A stretch of DNA of 24,134 bases from Brevundimonas sp. (GTDB lineage Bacteria; Pseudomonadota; Alphaproteobacteria; Caulobacterales; Caulobacteraceae). Shown piece after piece: positions 1 to 10,800 of the stretch. The notes beneath the pieces were generated by a model, which was given only the letters and a program-made list of their open reading frames with translations, was not told where the DNA came from and made no database searches. The stretch's first letter is position 1. Each line of letters starts with the position of its first letter. The DNA is taken from the NCBI GenBank assembly GCA_031119155.1, contig JAVHYH010000012.1, positions 1-24,134 on the forward strand, in the 5' to 3' direction. Both the position numbers and the translations under genes were made by a program.

Positions 1-1110
1 GGGGGTGCGCAGTTCATGGCTGACGGTCGAGACGAACTGCTGCTTCATCTCGTCCACACGCCGCCGTTCGGAGATGTCGCGCACGACCGCCACCATGTGG
101 ATGCCGGTCGGCAGGGGCATGAGGCTAAGCCCGACATCGACGGGGAAGATCTCGCCGTCACGCCGCCGGGCGGTCAGTTCGCGCACCACGCCTTCGCCCA
201 TCTCGCCTTCGCGGAAACCGAGCCGGGCCAGGAAGCCCTTGGCGGGGTCGCCCGCCGCAGCGCCGTCCATGTCGAGCAGGACGGAGATGTCGCGCCGGAC
301 CAATTCAGGACCGGACCAGCCGAACATGCGGGTCGCGGCGGCGTTCATCGTCTCGATGCTGCCGCTGGGGTTCAGGGTGAGGATGGAATCGATAGCGCTG
401 TCGAAGATCGCCTCCTGCCGGGCGGCGGTGGTCCGCACCTCGGCGAGCAGCAGGCGGCGGGTCCGGATGTAGCGCCAACCCAGCAGGGAGGAGGCCAGGA
501 CGGTGATCAGCAGCAGGGCGAACAGTCCCGCGACCAGCCGCTTGGTCGCCGCGCCCCGGGCTTCCGCCCGATTGATCAGCCCTTCGAGGGCGCGGGCCTC
601 GTGGGTGACCATGCGGTCGATCACGACGCGGATGTCGTCCATCGCCGCCTTGCCTTCGCCGGCGGCGACATAGGCCAGGGCGGCGTCGCGGCCCTGTTGC
701 TGGCGCGTTCGCAGGCCGTTGGTCAGGGTCGCCTGCTTGCGATCCACCAGCGCCTTCAGCGTGATGACATCGGCGGTCTGGTCCGGCTGGGTGGCGTAGA
801 GGCGTTCCAGTCGCGCGACCTGCGCGGCGAGTTTCTGCTCCGCCTCGTTATAGGGCTGCAGGAACCGCTCATCGCCGGTGATGATATAGCCACGCTGCCC
901 GGTCTCGGCGTCCTGCAGCAGGGAGAAGACGCTGAGGATCTGGTTGCGGGTCTCATGCGAGCGTTCGACCTCGGCGCGGACCTCGCTTTCGCGACTGAAC
1001 TCGCGCGTCAGCTCCAGCCCGATCCCGCCGAGGGCGATGACGATGATCGCGGCCACGGCGGTGACCAGCAGCGCGGCGTTGCGGCGAGATACCAGAACCG
1101 GTTGTCGCAT
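1..1110 (-). CDS. CHASE3-PAS sensor histidine kinase, N-terminal part (runs off window)
   Basis: This frame is open for 370 codons to the first base of the window, so the C-terminal part of the protein lies outside. Visible order: a short cytoplasmic N-terminus; a membrane helix at about residues 12-32; a periplasmic CHASE3 sensor domain with its typical core DAETGQRGYIITGDERFL near residues 68-85; a second membrane helix at 191-213; a PAS domain at about 231-350 with the closing motif VVRDISERR; then the start of HisKA, FVSTVSHELRTP, with phospho-acceptor His365. Known for the family: such kinases sense an extracytoplasmic signal and pass phosphate to a response regulator. The ATPase domain and any partner regulator are not visible. 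ATG at 1110 is chosen because it directly precedes the first membrane helix; the frame stays open upstream to the stop of the GNAT gene, and a GTG at 1125 is an alternative. No good Shine-Dalgarno is seen. The ligand is unknown. Confidence 0.93.
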   Translation of the reverse strand, partial: MRQPVLVSRRNAALLVTAVAAIIVIALGGIGLELTREFSRESEVRAEVERSHETRNQILSVFSLLQDAETGQRGYIITGDERFLQPYNEAEQKLAAQVARLERLYATQPDQTADVITLKALVDRKQATLTNGLRTRQQQGRDAALAYVAAGEGKAAMDDIRVVIDRMVTHEARALEGLINRAEARGAATKRLVAGLFALLLITVLASSLLGWRYIRTRRLLLAEVRTTAARQEAIFDSAIDSILTLNPSGSIETMNAAATRMFGWSGPELVRRDISVLLDMDGAAAGDPAKGFLARLGFREGEMGEGVVRELTARRRDGEIFPVDVGLSLMPLPTGIHMVAVVRDISERRRVDEMKQQFVSTVSHELRTP

Positions 1111-1137
1111 GGACGAAGGCCCCACGTTCAGTGACGA

Positions 1138-1154
1138 CTCCCCGAGACGGGGAG
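1138..1154. promoter_or_regulatory. Perfect 7-bp hairpin between GNAT gene and kinase gene
   Basis: The two arms CTCCCCG and CGGGGAG are perfectly complementary around a 3-base centre. On the minus strand the hairpin lies after the GNAT stop and 28 bases before the kinase ATG. It has no T-run, so a simple intrinsic terminator is unlikely. It could be an attenuator, a transcript stabiliser or a protein site. A GACTC (CcrM-type GANTC) site at 1136-1140 overlaps its edge. Confidence 0.4.
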
Positions 1155-1206
1155 CCGGCCACTCTACGTATTCCTTCAACTCTTGCGAGAGGGTTTCGCT
1201 CCCCGC

Positions 1207-1515
1207 TTAGAGGCCCAGGGCGATACGGTAACTGGGATGGACGATGTCGGCGTACTCCGGATGTTTCTTGAGGTAGCCGGCGAAGAACGGGCAGGTCGGC
1301 AGGACCACAAGGCTGCGGTCGCGGATGTCGGTCAGGACGTGTTTCGCCATCCGGCTGGCGATGCCGCGGCCCTCGAGCGGGATCGGGACGATGGTCTCGG
1401 TGATCAGCAGGCCGCCGCCCACCTCGTTGTACATGACCACAGAGGTCTGTCCCTCGACCGTCAGTTCGTAGCGGCGGGTTTCGCGGTTGTCGGTGATTTC
1501 GGGATCAAGGGCCAT
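1207..1515 (-). CDS. Small GNAT-family N-acetyltransferase (YjdJ/Acetyltransf_CG type)
   Basis: The predicted protein has 102 residues. The fold signature is a beta-rich N-terminus (RRYELTVEGQTSVVMYNEVGG), an acetyl-CoA pyrophosphate-loop-like segment PIPLEGRGIASRMAKHVL at about 45-61, and the family ending TCPFFAGYLKKHPEY at 74-88. This matches the very short single-domain GNAT proteins that carry a cysteine in the C-terminal CPFF motif; their substrates are generally unknown, so no acceptor is assigned. ATG at 1515 is chosen because homologous content begins there and GGAAAG lies 7 bases upstream; the frame extends to 1650 but the extra 45 residues look non-coding. The gene is divergent from the adhesin operon and points the same way as the kinase, whose ATG is about 97 bases past this stop. 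Confidence 0.85.
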   Translation of the reverse strand: MALDPEITDNRETRRYELTVEGQTSVVMYNEVGGGLLITETIVPIPLEGRGIASRMAKHVLTDIRDRSLVVLPTCPFFAGYLKKHPEYADIVHPSYRIALGL

Positions 1516-1582
1516 GACGGTGCTTTCCGGTCTTTGAGGGGGGGGACAGAAGGTGTGACCGGACTGTGCCGCTGGAGCGTGA

Positions 1583-1607
1583 GTTTCGAAACAGGCGTTT
1601 CGCGAAC
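1583..1607. promoter_or_regulatory. Paired palindromes, operator-like
   Basis: GTTTCGAAAC (1583-1592) is a perfect 10-base palindrome. Four bases later comes GTTTCGCGAAC (1597-1607), which contains the perfect palindrome TTCGCGAA. The two share the half-site GTTTCG and begin 14 bases apart. Two similar palindromes side by side in the divergent region suggest binding of a dimeric regulator. The regulator is not known. Confidence 0.4.
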
Positions 1608-1723
1608 TCAACGTTTCCATATCTGTCGCGCAACCTCCGATGAGTCGCATTTCCGGCCGTCAGGATTAATGCGCCGTCAAGTCCGTATGGCACCGGAAAC
1701 CTTCTGTTAACCTATTGAAAATT

Positions 1724-1736
1724 GCGGAATTTCCGC
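1724..1736. promoter_or_regulatory. GCGGAA-T-TTCCGC inverted repeat upstream of the adhesin gene
   Basis: A 6-bp perfect inverted repeat with a one-base centre, located 99 bases before the adhesin start and directly after the only AT-rich patch of the intergenic region (1706-1723). The position fits an operator near the adhesin promoter. No family assignment is possible from sequence alone. Confidence 0.35.
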
Positions 1737-1835
1737 CCGTAGCGGTCCTCAGTACAACTACGGACGACGGTGGCTTCGCGTCATGCGAGAACTTTTCCCC
1801 AAGCCCGAGAATCGGGCGCCGGAGGAGGGATGGCC

Positions 1836-4800
1836 ATGCAGGATCGCGACACGCGGGGGGCGGAGCTTTCAACCGAAGCCAAGCTGACGCAGCGGGGGCA
1901 TGCTCCCGAACCGACCCCGACGCTGGACGTGCGCGGCGCCCTCGATGTCCGGTCCTCACATGATGTCTATCTGAACCTGCACGCCTCGGAGGTCGCGTCG
2001 CTGCACCGCGAGGGCGCGGACCTGATCCTGGTCGACGCCAACGGGCAGGTGCTGAGGCTTGAAGGGTTCTTCGAGGGGCCGACGCCGCGCCGGCTGTATC
2101 TGGAGAACGCTGAAGACCGGCTGGTGCTGGTCGATACGTCGGGCGCAATCGCGGATGGTCCCCTGCGCCTCGGCTTCGTCGTCGAGAGTGCGTTGTCCCC
2201 CTTCATCAGCCTGACCTCGGAAGCCGCCGCGGCCGCCGCGACGGGTGGCGGTCTCGGGATGGGCGCCATCCTGGGCGGGCTCGGCGGGGTCGCGGGTATT
2301 GCGGCCGTGGCCGGCGGCGGCGGTGGAGGTGATGACGGCGGTCCGACGACACCTCCGGTGGACACCACGCCGCCGGCGGCCCCGACCAACCTCGCGTTCA
2401 ACCCTGCGGGCAGCCAGATCAGCGGACGGGGCGAAGTCGGCACGACGGTCACGGTGTTCAACGCCGCAGGCACGGCTATCGGGACAGGCGTCGTCGGTGC
2501 GGACGGAACCTTCACCATCACGCTCACCGCTCCGCTGACCAACGGGGAGGGCGTGACGGTTCGCCTGACCGATGCGGCGGGCAACAACTCCCCGACCACC
2601 CCCGCGACCGCGCCGGATACGACCCCGCCGGTCGCCCTGACGAATGTGGACGTCTCGGACAACGGCGCGACCGTGACCGGCTCCGGCCAGCCCGGGGCGA
2701 CGGTCACCGTGCGTGGCCCGGACGGGCAGATCATCGGCACGGGCGTGGTGGCGGCCAACGGAACCTTCACCGTCGCCATCCAGCCGGCCCAGCTCGACGG
2801 GCAGATTCTGTCCGTGACCCAGTCGGACGCCGGCGGCGCCTCACCGCCGGTGACGGCGACGGCGCCGGACACCACCGCTCCGCCCGCGCCGACGGGCGTT
2901 GAGGTTTCGGCGGACGGAACGACGGTCACGGGCTTCGGCGTCGTGGGTCTCACTGTCACACTGCGCGGCCCCGGCGGCGCGGTGCTGGGGACCGCTGTCG
3001 TCGGTCCCGATGGACGCTTCACCATTCCGCTGCAGGCCGCCCTGACCGACGGACAGGTCGTGTCGGCGACGCAGGCGGACGCCAGCGGCAATGTTTCCTC
3101 CCCGGGAACCGCCGTCGCGCCGGATCTGGACGCTCCCCCCGCGCCGACCAATGTCGAGGTGTCGGACGACGGCGTCCTGGTGACAGGCTCCGGCCTGCCC
3201 GGCGCGACGGTGACGGTTCGCGGCGCTGACGGACAGATCATCGGCACGGGTCTGGTGGCGGCGGACGGAACCTTCTCGGTCGTGGTCCAGCCGGCCCAGA
3301 TCAACGGCGAGACCGTGTCGGTCACCCAGGCCAATCTGGAGGGCGTGTCGCCCCCGACGACCGCCGTCGCGCCCGACGTCACCGCCCCGCCCGCACCGAC
3401 CGAGGTCGCGGTCTCGGCTGACGGCGACACGGTGACCGGCGTCGGCATCGTCGGTGCCCCCGTGACCGTGCGCGGCACCAATGGCGCGATCCTCGGCACG
3501 GGCGTCGTCGGAGCGGACGGGACCTTCTCGATCTCCATTTCCCCGGCGCTGACGGACGGCCAGACGGTCTTCGTCACCCAGGCGGACGCCGCCGGGAACA
3601 TCTCGACGCCCGCAACCGCCGTGGCGCCGGACCTCGACGCGCCGGCGGCCCCGACCAATGTGGATGTGTCCGACGACGGCGCGACCGTGACCGGTTCGGG
3701 CCTGCCGGGCGCCAGCGTCACCGTGCGCGGCCCCGGCGGCACCATTCTGGGGACCGGCGTTGTCGCCGCCGATGGCACCTTCTCCGTTATGATCCAGCCG
3801 GCGCTGCTCGACGGGCAGGTCGTTTCGGTGACCCAGGCGAACGCCGAGGGCGTGTCGCCGCCCGCCACCGCCACCGCTCCCGACGTGACCGCGCCCCCGG
3901 CGCCGACCGATCTGGGCATCTCCGCAGACGGCGCGACGGTGACCGGATCGGGTGTGGTGGGATCGACCGTCACGGTGCGTGGACCCGGCGGCGCCGTGCT
4001 CGGCACGGGCGTCGTCGGCGCCGACGGCACGTTCTCGATCGCGATCCAGCCGGCCCAGACCGATGGGCAGGTCCTGTCCGTCACCCAAGCCGACGCCGCG
4101 GGCAATGTGTCTCCCGCCGCCACCGCCACCGCGCCGGACCCTGCGGCTCCGGCCGCCCCGACCAATGTTGATGTGGCGGACGACGGCACCGCGGTGACGG
4201 GCTCCGGCCTGCCGGGCGCCAGCATCACGGTGCGCGGCGCCGGCGGCGTCATCCTCGGCACGGGCCTTGTGGCCGCTGACGGGACTTTCTCGATCACCCT
4301 GGCGCCGCCGCTGGTCAACGGCGAGACCGTCTCGGTGACCCAGGCCAATGCGGAAGGCGTGTCGCCCCCGGCCCAGGCCGTGGCGCCGGACCTGTTCGCT
4401 CCGCCGGCGCCGACCAATGTCGATGTCTCGGACAACGGCGGCTTCGTCACCGGCTCCGGCCAACCCGGCGCCACGGTGACGGTGCGCGATCCCGGCGGCG
4501 CGGTCATCGGCACCGGCGTGGTGGCGGCGGACGGCACCTTCTCCATTCCGCTGCAACCGGCCCAGACCAATGCGGAGACGGTCTCCGTCACCCTGAGTGA
4601 CGGCGGCGGCGCCTCGCTGCCGGTGACCGCGCTCGCGCCGGATCTCACGCCCCCGCTGGCCCCGACGAATGTGGATGTCGCGGACAATGGCGCTTCCGTC
4701 ACCGGCTCCGGCCAGCCCGGCGCCGCAGTCACTGTGCGTGGCCCCGGCGGAGCCATCATCGGCACGGGGCAGGTGGCCACGGACGGCACCTTCACCATCT

Positions 4801-7800
4801 CGATCCAGCCGGCCCTGAGCAATGGCGAGATCGTTTCGGTGACCCTGACCGACGCCGGCGGCACGTCGGCGCCCGGAACCGCGGCGGCGCCCGATACGAC
4901 CGCCCCGGGCCTGATCGTCAATCTGGACGTGGCGGATGACGGCGCGTCCGTGACCGGCGTCGGCGAAGCGGGCGCGACGGTGACCGTGCGCGGCCCCGGC
5001 GGCGCGGTGCTGGGCACGGCGGTGGTCAACGCCGACGGCACCTTCACCGTCCCCCTGTCGCCGGCGCTGATCGCCAGCGAGGTCGTGACGGCCATCCAGA
5101 CCGATCCGGCCGGCAACCCCTCGGGCCCGGTCTCGGCGACCGCGCCGGACCTGACCTTCCCCGGCGGCCCTCTGGGAACGGACGCCCCGACCGTGGTCAT
5201 CGGCGAGGCGGCGGGCGGCGTGAACGGCGCCGAGCTGGCGGACGGGATCCAGGTCCGCGTCCTGCTGACGCCGGGCGCCCAGGCGGGCGACACCACCACC
5301 CTGACCATCGTCACGGGCGGGGCGCCGATCGTCCTGTCGCGCGTCCTTACCGCGGGTGAGATCGCGGCGGGCGTGATCGAGTTCACGGTCAGCGGCCCGC
5401 TCGCCGACGGCGGCTATTCCGCGACCGCGATCATCACGGACGCCGGCGGCGTGGCTTCGACCACATCGCCCTCACTGGCCTTCACGGTCGACGCCGTGAC
5501 CTCGGCGCCGGTGATCCTGAGCGCGAACGGGCAGGGGCTGTCCGGCACGGCGGAAGCGGGTGCGACCGTGACCCTGCTGAACGCCTCGGGCCAGCCGATC
5601 CTGAACGGCGGCGTGGCCGTCACCGCGATTGCGGACCAGAACGGCGCCTGGAGTGTGCCCGCCTCGGCGGTGCCTGGCGGACTGGACCAGTTCTCGGGCT
5701 CGCTTCGGGCCACGGACGTTGCGGGGAATACCGCGGTGTCCACGGTCGGCCCGATTGACGGATCGACCCTCGCGCCGGTCATCACGGGCGCCAACGGGCT
5801 GGGTCTGACCGGTACGGCGGAAGCCAATGCGACGGTGACCCTGCTCGACGCCTCGGGTCAGCCGGTGCTGAACGGCGGCGTGCCGGTGACGGCGACGGCG
5901 GACGCGAACGGCTTCTGGACCATTGATGGCGCGGACATCCCGGGGCTCGACGGCTTCACGGGCTCGGTGCGCGCGGTCGATCTGTCCGGCAATACGGCGA
6001 CCACCCCGGTGGGGCCGATCGACGCCGATGTGTCGGTGACCATCAGCGTGCTGACGGTGGCGGGCGACAATGTCCTGAACATCGCCGAGGCGGCCAGCGG
6101 TTCGGTGGCGGTGACGGGTCTGGTCACCGGCGACTTCACCGCCGGAGACGAGGTGACGGTGACCCTGAGCACGGGCGTCCAGGCGACCGGTCAGGTCGCC
6201 CCGGACGGGACCTGGACGGTGACCTTCGCCGGATCCGATCTGGCGGGTTCGACCCTGGCCACCGCCAGCATCACAACCACGGACACCTCGGGTAACTCGG
6301 TTACGGTTGAGGGCGGTCACAGCTACAGCCTCGATCTGTCCGCGCCCGCCGCCCCGGTGGTCGCCATCGCCAACGGGACGGGGCTGTCCGGTTCGGCAGA
6401 GGCCGGCACGACGCTGGAGCTGCGCGACGGCGGCGGCGTCCTGATCACCACGGTTTCGGTGGGGTCCGACGGCGCCTGGTCCATTCCGAACACCCTTGTG
6501 CCGGGAGGGCTGGACGGCTTCACCGGCTCCCTGACCGTGATCGACGCCGCAGGCAACGCCACCCCGTCGGGCGTCGGTCCCGTGGACGGCGAAACCAGCG
6601 CTCCGGTCATCGCCAGCGCCAATGGTGCAGGCCTGTCCGGCACGGCGGAAGCGAATGCCGTCCTGACCCTGCTTGACGCCAATGGCGTGGTCGTCACCGG
6701 CCCCGGCGGCGCACCCGTCACGGTGACCGCCGACGCCAACGGCGCCTGGACCCTGCCGGCGTCCCTGTTCCCCGGTTCGCTCGACGGCTTCACCGGCTCG
6801 CTGCAAGCCGCGGATATCGACGGGAATGTCGCCACCGCGACGGTGGGACCGGTGGACGGAGCGACGCCCGTGCCGGTGGTCACCGCCGCCAATGGCGGAG
6901 GTCTGTCCGGTACGGCGGAACCCGGCGCCGTCATCCTGCTGGGCTCCGACGGAGAGCCGGTGCTCGGCACGGACGGCCAGCCGATCAGCGTCACGGTCGC
7001 GCCGGACGGCACCTGGACCATTCCGGCGGCCCTGGTGCCCGGCGGCCTCGACGGCTTCATCGGCTCGGTGCAGGCCGTGGATCCGGCGGGCAATGTCTCT
7101 GCCGCTTCGGTCGGACCCGTCGATGGTTCGGTCTCGGTCTCGCTGACGCTGGACGCGGTCACCGCCGATGGCGTCATCAACGCCGCCGAGGCGGGCGGGA
7201 CGGTGACGATCACCGGCCACGCCACCGGCGAGTATGTCGCCGGCGAGGTCGTCACCCTGACCCTCGCGCCCGGCGTGACCTATACGGCCGCCCTGCTGGC
7301 CGACGGCAGCTTCAGCGTGCAGATCCCGGGCTCGGCTCTGGCCGCGTCTACCAACATCACGGCGACGATGAGTGCCGAGGACGGGGCGGGGAACGCCGTC
7401 ACCGTGTCCGCCGCGCGGCCCTATCAGGTGGATGTCACGGCCGAGACGCCGGTCATCACCAACGCCAATGGTCTGAGCCTGTCCGGCACGGCGGAGCCGG
7501 GGGTGAGCCTGACCCTGCTGACGGCGGGAGGTACGCCCATCACCACGGTCACCGTCGGGTTTGACGGACAGTGGACGATCCCGGCCTCGGCGATCCCGGG
7601 CGGACTGGACGGCTTCGGCGGTTCGGTGCGCACGGTGGATGCCGCAGGCAATACGGCGACGGCTTCGGTCGGTCCCGTCGATGGTTCGACCCTGACCCCG
7701 ACGATCCAGACCGCCAATGGTCTGGGCCTGACCGGCACGGCGGAGGCCGGCGCCACCGTCACCCTGATCGGCGCGGGCGGTACGCCGGTGCTGGATACGC

Positions 7801-10800
7801 TGGGCAATCCCGTGACGGTCACGGCGAACGCCTCGGGCGGCTGGTCCATTCCGGCCTCCAGCCTGCCGACCAGCCTTGACGGCTTCACCGGTACGGTCAG
7901 CGCGACCGATCAGGCGGGGAACACCGCCTCCGCCGGCGTCGGCCCGGTGGACGGCGGCATCGCGACCCCGGTCATCAACTCGGCCAACGGCTTGGGCCTG
8001 ACCGGTACCGCCGAGCCGGGCGCCGTCATCCTGCTGGATGTGAACGGCGTGCCGATCAACGGGACGAACGGACAGCCGATCCAGGTCACTGTCGCGCCGG
8101 ACGGCACCTGGAGCATTCCGGCGGGGCTGGTGCCCGGCGGGCTGGACGGCTTCACCGGTTCCGTCCGGGCGGTCGATCCCGCCGGCAACAGCGCCAGCGT
8201 CGGCGTCGGCCCGATCGACGGCGAGGTCACCGTCTCCCTGAACGTCATCGCGGTGGCGGGTGACAACATCGTCAATCTGGCGGAGTCCACGGCGGGCGCG
8301 GTCAGCATCACCGGTTCGGCCATCGGCGACTACACCGTCGGCCAGACCGTGACGCTGGTGCTCTCCAATGGGGCCACGACCACGGCCGTCATCGGCGCCG
8401 ACGGCAGCTGGACCGCGACCTTCGCCGGTTCCGCCCTTGCCGCCTCGACCTCGGTGACCGTCTCGACCACGACCACCGACGGCTCGGGCAACTCGGTCAC
8501 GGTGGAGGACACCCACACCTTCATCGTGGATGTCACCCCGCCCGCGGCGCCCGTGATCACCACGGCGAATGGCGGCGGACTGACCGGCACGGCGCAGCCG
8601 GGCGTGACCATCGTCCTGACCGGACCCGGAGGAGCGCCTGTCGCCGAAGTGACGACGGGCCCCGGCGGGGGCTGGACCATTCCCTCGACCGCCATCCCCG
8701 GCGGAATCAACGGCTTCACCGGCACGGTCACGGCCGTGGACACGGCGGGCAACCAGACCTCGACCCCGGTCACGACCATTGACGGCGTCACCACCACGCC
8801 AGTGCTGACCGGCGCCAATGGCGACGGACTGACCGGCACGGCGGAGGCCGGCGCGACCGTCACCCTGCTGAACGGCGGTGGATTGCCTGTCCTGAACGGC
8901 GGCGTGCCGGTGACGGCGGTTGCGGACAGCAACGGTGTCTGGAGCATTCCCGCGGTCCAGGTTCCGGTTTCGCTGGACGGCTTCACCGGCGCGGTTCAGG
9001 CGACCGATCCCAGCGGCAATACCGCGACGGCCTCGATCGGCCCGATCGACGGCTCCACCCCGGCACCGGTCATCACGGCGGCGAACGGCTCGGGCCTCAG
9101 CGGCACTGCCGAGCCCGGCGCGGTGATCCTGCTGGATTCGAACGGCTCCCCGGTCATCGGGACCAATGGCCAGCCGATCCAGGTGACGGTCGCCGCGAAC
9201 GGAACCTGGACGATCCCGGCGGGTCTTCTGCCCGGCGGTCTGGACGGCTTCACCGGTTCGGTGCGCGCCGTCGATGCGGCGGGCAATGAGTCCGAAACCA
9301 GCGTCGGTCCGGTCGATGGCGACATCAGCCTGACCCTGGTGGTCAATCCGATCACGGCGGACAATGTGCTTAACGGCGTCGAAGGCGCCGCGGCCTCGGT
9401 CGGCGTGTCCGGCCGTGCGGTCGGCGAGTTCAACGCGGGCGATACGGTGGTGATCACCCTGTCCACCGGCGTTTCGCGCACCACGACCCTGGCCGCCGAC
9501 GGAAGCTGGACCGTTTCCTTCACCGGGGCCGAGCTGCGGGGCTCGACCTCGGTCACCGCTTCGGCGACCACGACGGACACCTCGGGCAACACCGTCTCCG
9601 TGACGGACGTCCAGCCCTATACCGTGGACCTGACGACGGCGGCGCCGGTGATCACGGTGGCCAACGGAACCGGCCTGTCGGGGACGGCGGAAGCGGGGGC
9701 GACCATCGTCATCCGCAATGCCTCCGGCCAGACGGTGGGCTCGACCACGGCGGACGGCGCCGGCGCCTGGAGTCTGCCCGCCGCAGGGCTGTCGGCCAGT
9801 CTGAATGGCTTCACCGGCTCGGTGCAGGCGACGGATGCGGCCGGGAATGTCGCCGCATCGCCGGTCGGCCCGGTGGATGGCGTAGTGACCCTCGGCGTCA
9901 CCGTGGCCTCGGTCACGGCGGACAATGTGCTGAACATCGCGGAAGCCGCCGCCAGCCAGACCATCTCCGGCACGGTGACGGGCGAGTACCGCGTCGGAGA
10001 CACGGTCACGGTGACCTTGAGCAACGGCGTCACGGCCTCCACGACTGTCCTGGCGGGCGGAACCTGGTCGGTCGGCGTGGCGGGCTCGGCCTTGGCGGCC
10101 TCGACCGGCCTGACGGTCGCGGTCTCGACGGTGGACGCCGCCGGCAATACGGCGACGGTCACGATACCCCACGCCTATGGCGTCGATCTCTCGGCCCCGA
10201 CGGCGCCGGTGCTGATCAGCGCCGGGGTGCCCGGACTGTCCGGCTCGGGCGAGCCGGGCGCGGTCATCCGTTTGCTGGACGGCTCCGGCTCGCCGGTGCT
10301 GAACGGCGCCGGTCAGCCGATCACCGCGACGGTCGGGGTGAACGGAACCTGGACCATCCCCGCCACCGCCTTCGCGGGCGGCGCGGTTCCGGCCAACTTC
10401 AGCGGCCAACTGGCCGCGGTGGATGCGGCGGGCAATGTGTCCTCCTCGACGAGCATCCTTCCCATCGACGTGACCCCGCCGAACGGCTCGACCACCTCGG
10501 TTACGCTGAACGCCATCGCCGGCGACGACATCGTCAACATCACGGAGTCGCAGGGCGCCGTGACGGTCACCGGTCAGGTGACCGGCGAGTATCGCGTCGG
10601 CGACCTGGTGACCCTGACGGCGGGCGCGGCCACCTTCACCGGCACGGTGCTGGCGGGCGGCGGCTTCTCCATCAGCGTGCCCGGCGCAGCCCTGACCGGC
10701 GGCAGCCTCGGCGTTCGTGTCGCGGCCAGCGATGCGGCGGGCAATGTCGGCCTGATCACGGGCAGCCGCGCCTATGCGGCGGACCTGTTGGGGCCGGGCG

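Larger units (their letters stand above)
1516..1835. promoter_or_regulatory. Divergent intergenic region between GNAT and adhesin genes
   Basis: These 320 bases hold no convincing gene. They must carry the minus-strand promoter of the GNAT gene and probably the plus-strand promoter of the adhesin operon. Visible elements: a run of eight G at 1538-1545; a pair of palindromes at 1583-1607; a GAGTC (GANTC) site at 1642-1646; an AT-rich patch with GTTAAC at 1706-1711; an inverted repeat at 1724-1736; and the GGAGGAGG ribosome binding site at 1821-1828. I could not identify a clean -35/-10 pair. Confidence 0.6.

Noticed and set aside
16..1134. A 372-codon plus-strand frame opposite the histidine kinase
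   Set aside because: The minus strand encodes clear CHASE3, PAS and HisKA motifs; the plus frame has shadow-type Gly/Asp/Arg/Gln composition.
1538..1545. G8 run as a phase-variation tract
   Set aside because: It lies upstream of the GNAT start rather than in a coding frame, and there is no sign that its length would alter a -10/-35 spacing.
1715..1743. TTGAAA as a -35 promoter box for the adhesin
   Set aside because: No acceptable -10 sequence occurs 16-18 bases downstream; the region there is GC-rich.
2361..5147. Regular repeats of about 250 bp as a possible CRISPR array or transposon repeats
   Set aside because: The repeats are in-frame protein domains with no spacers; unit lengths are multiples of three and differences are mostly conservative codon changes.
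1967..5386. A 1139-codon minus-strand open frame opposite Ig array 1
   Set aside because: Composition (Ser/Pro/Val/Thr-rich, periodic) is that of an antisense shadow; no start signal or domain.
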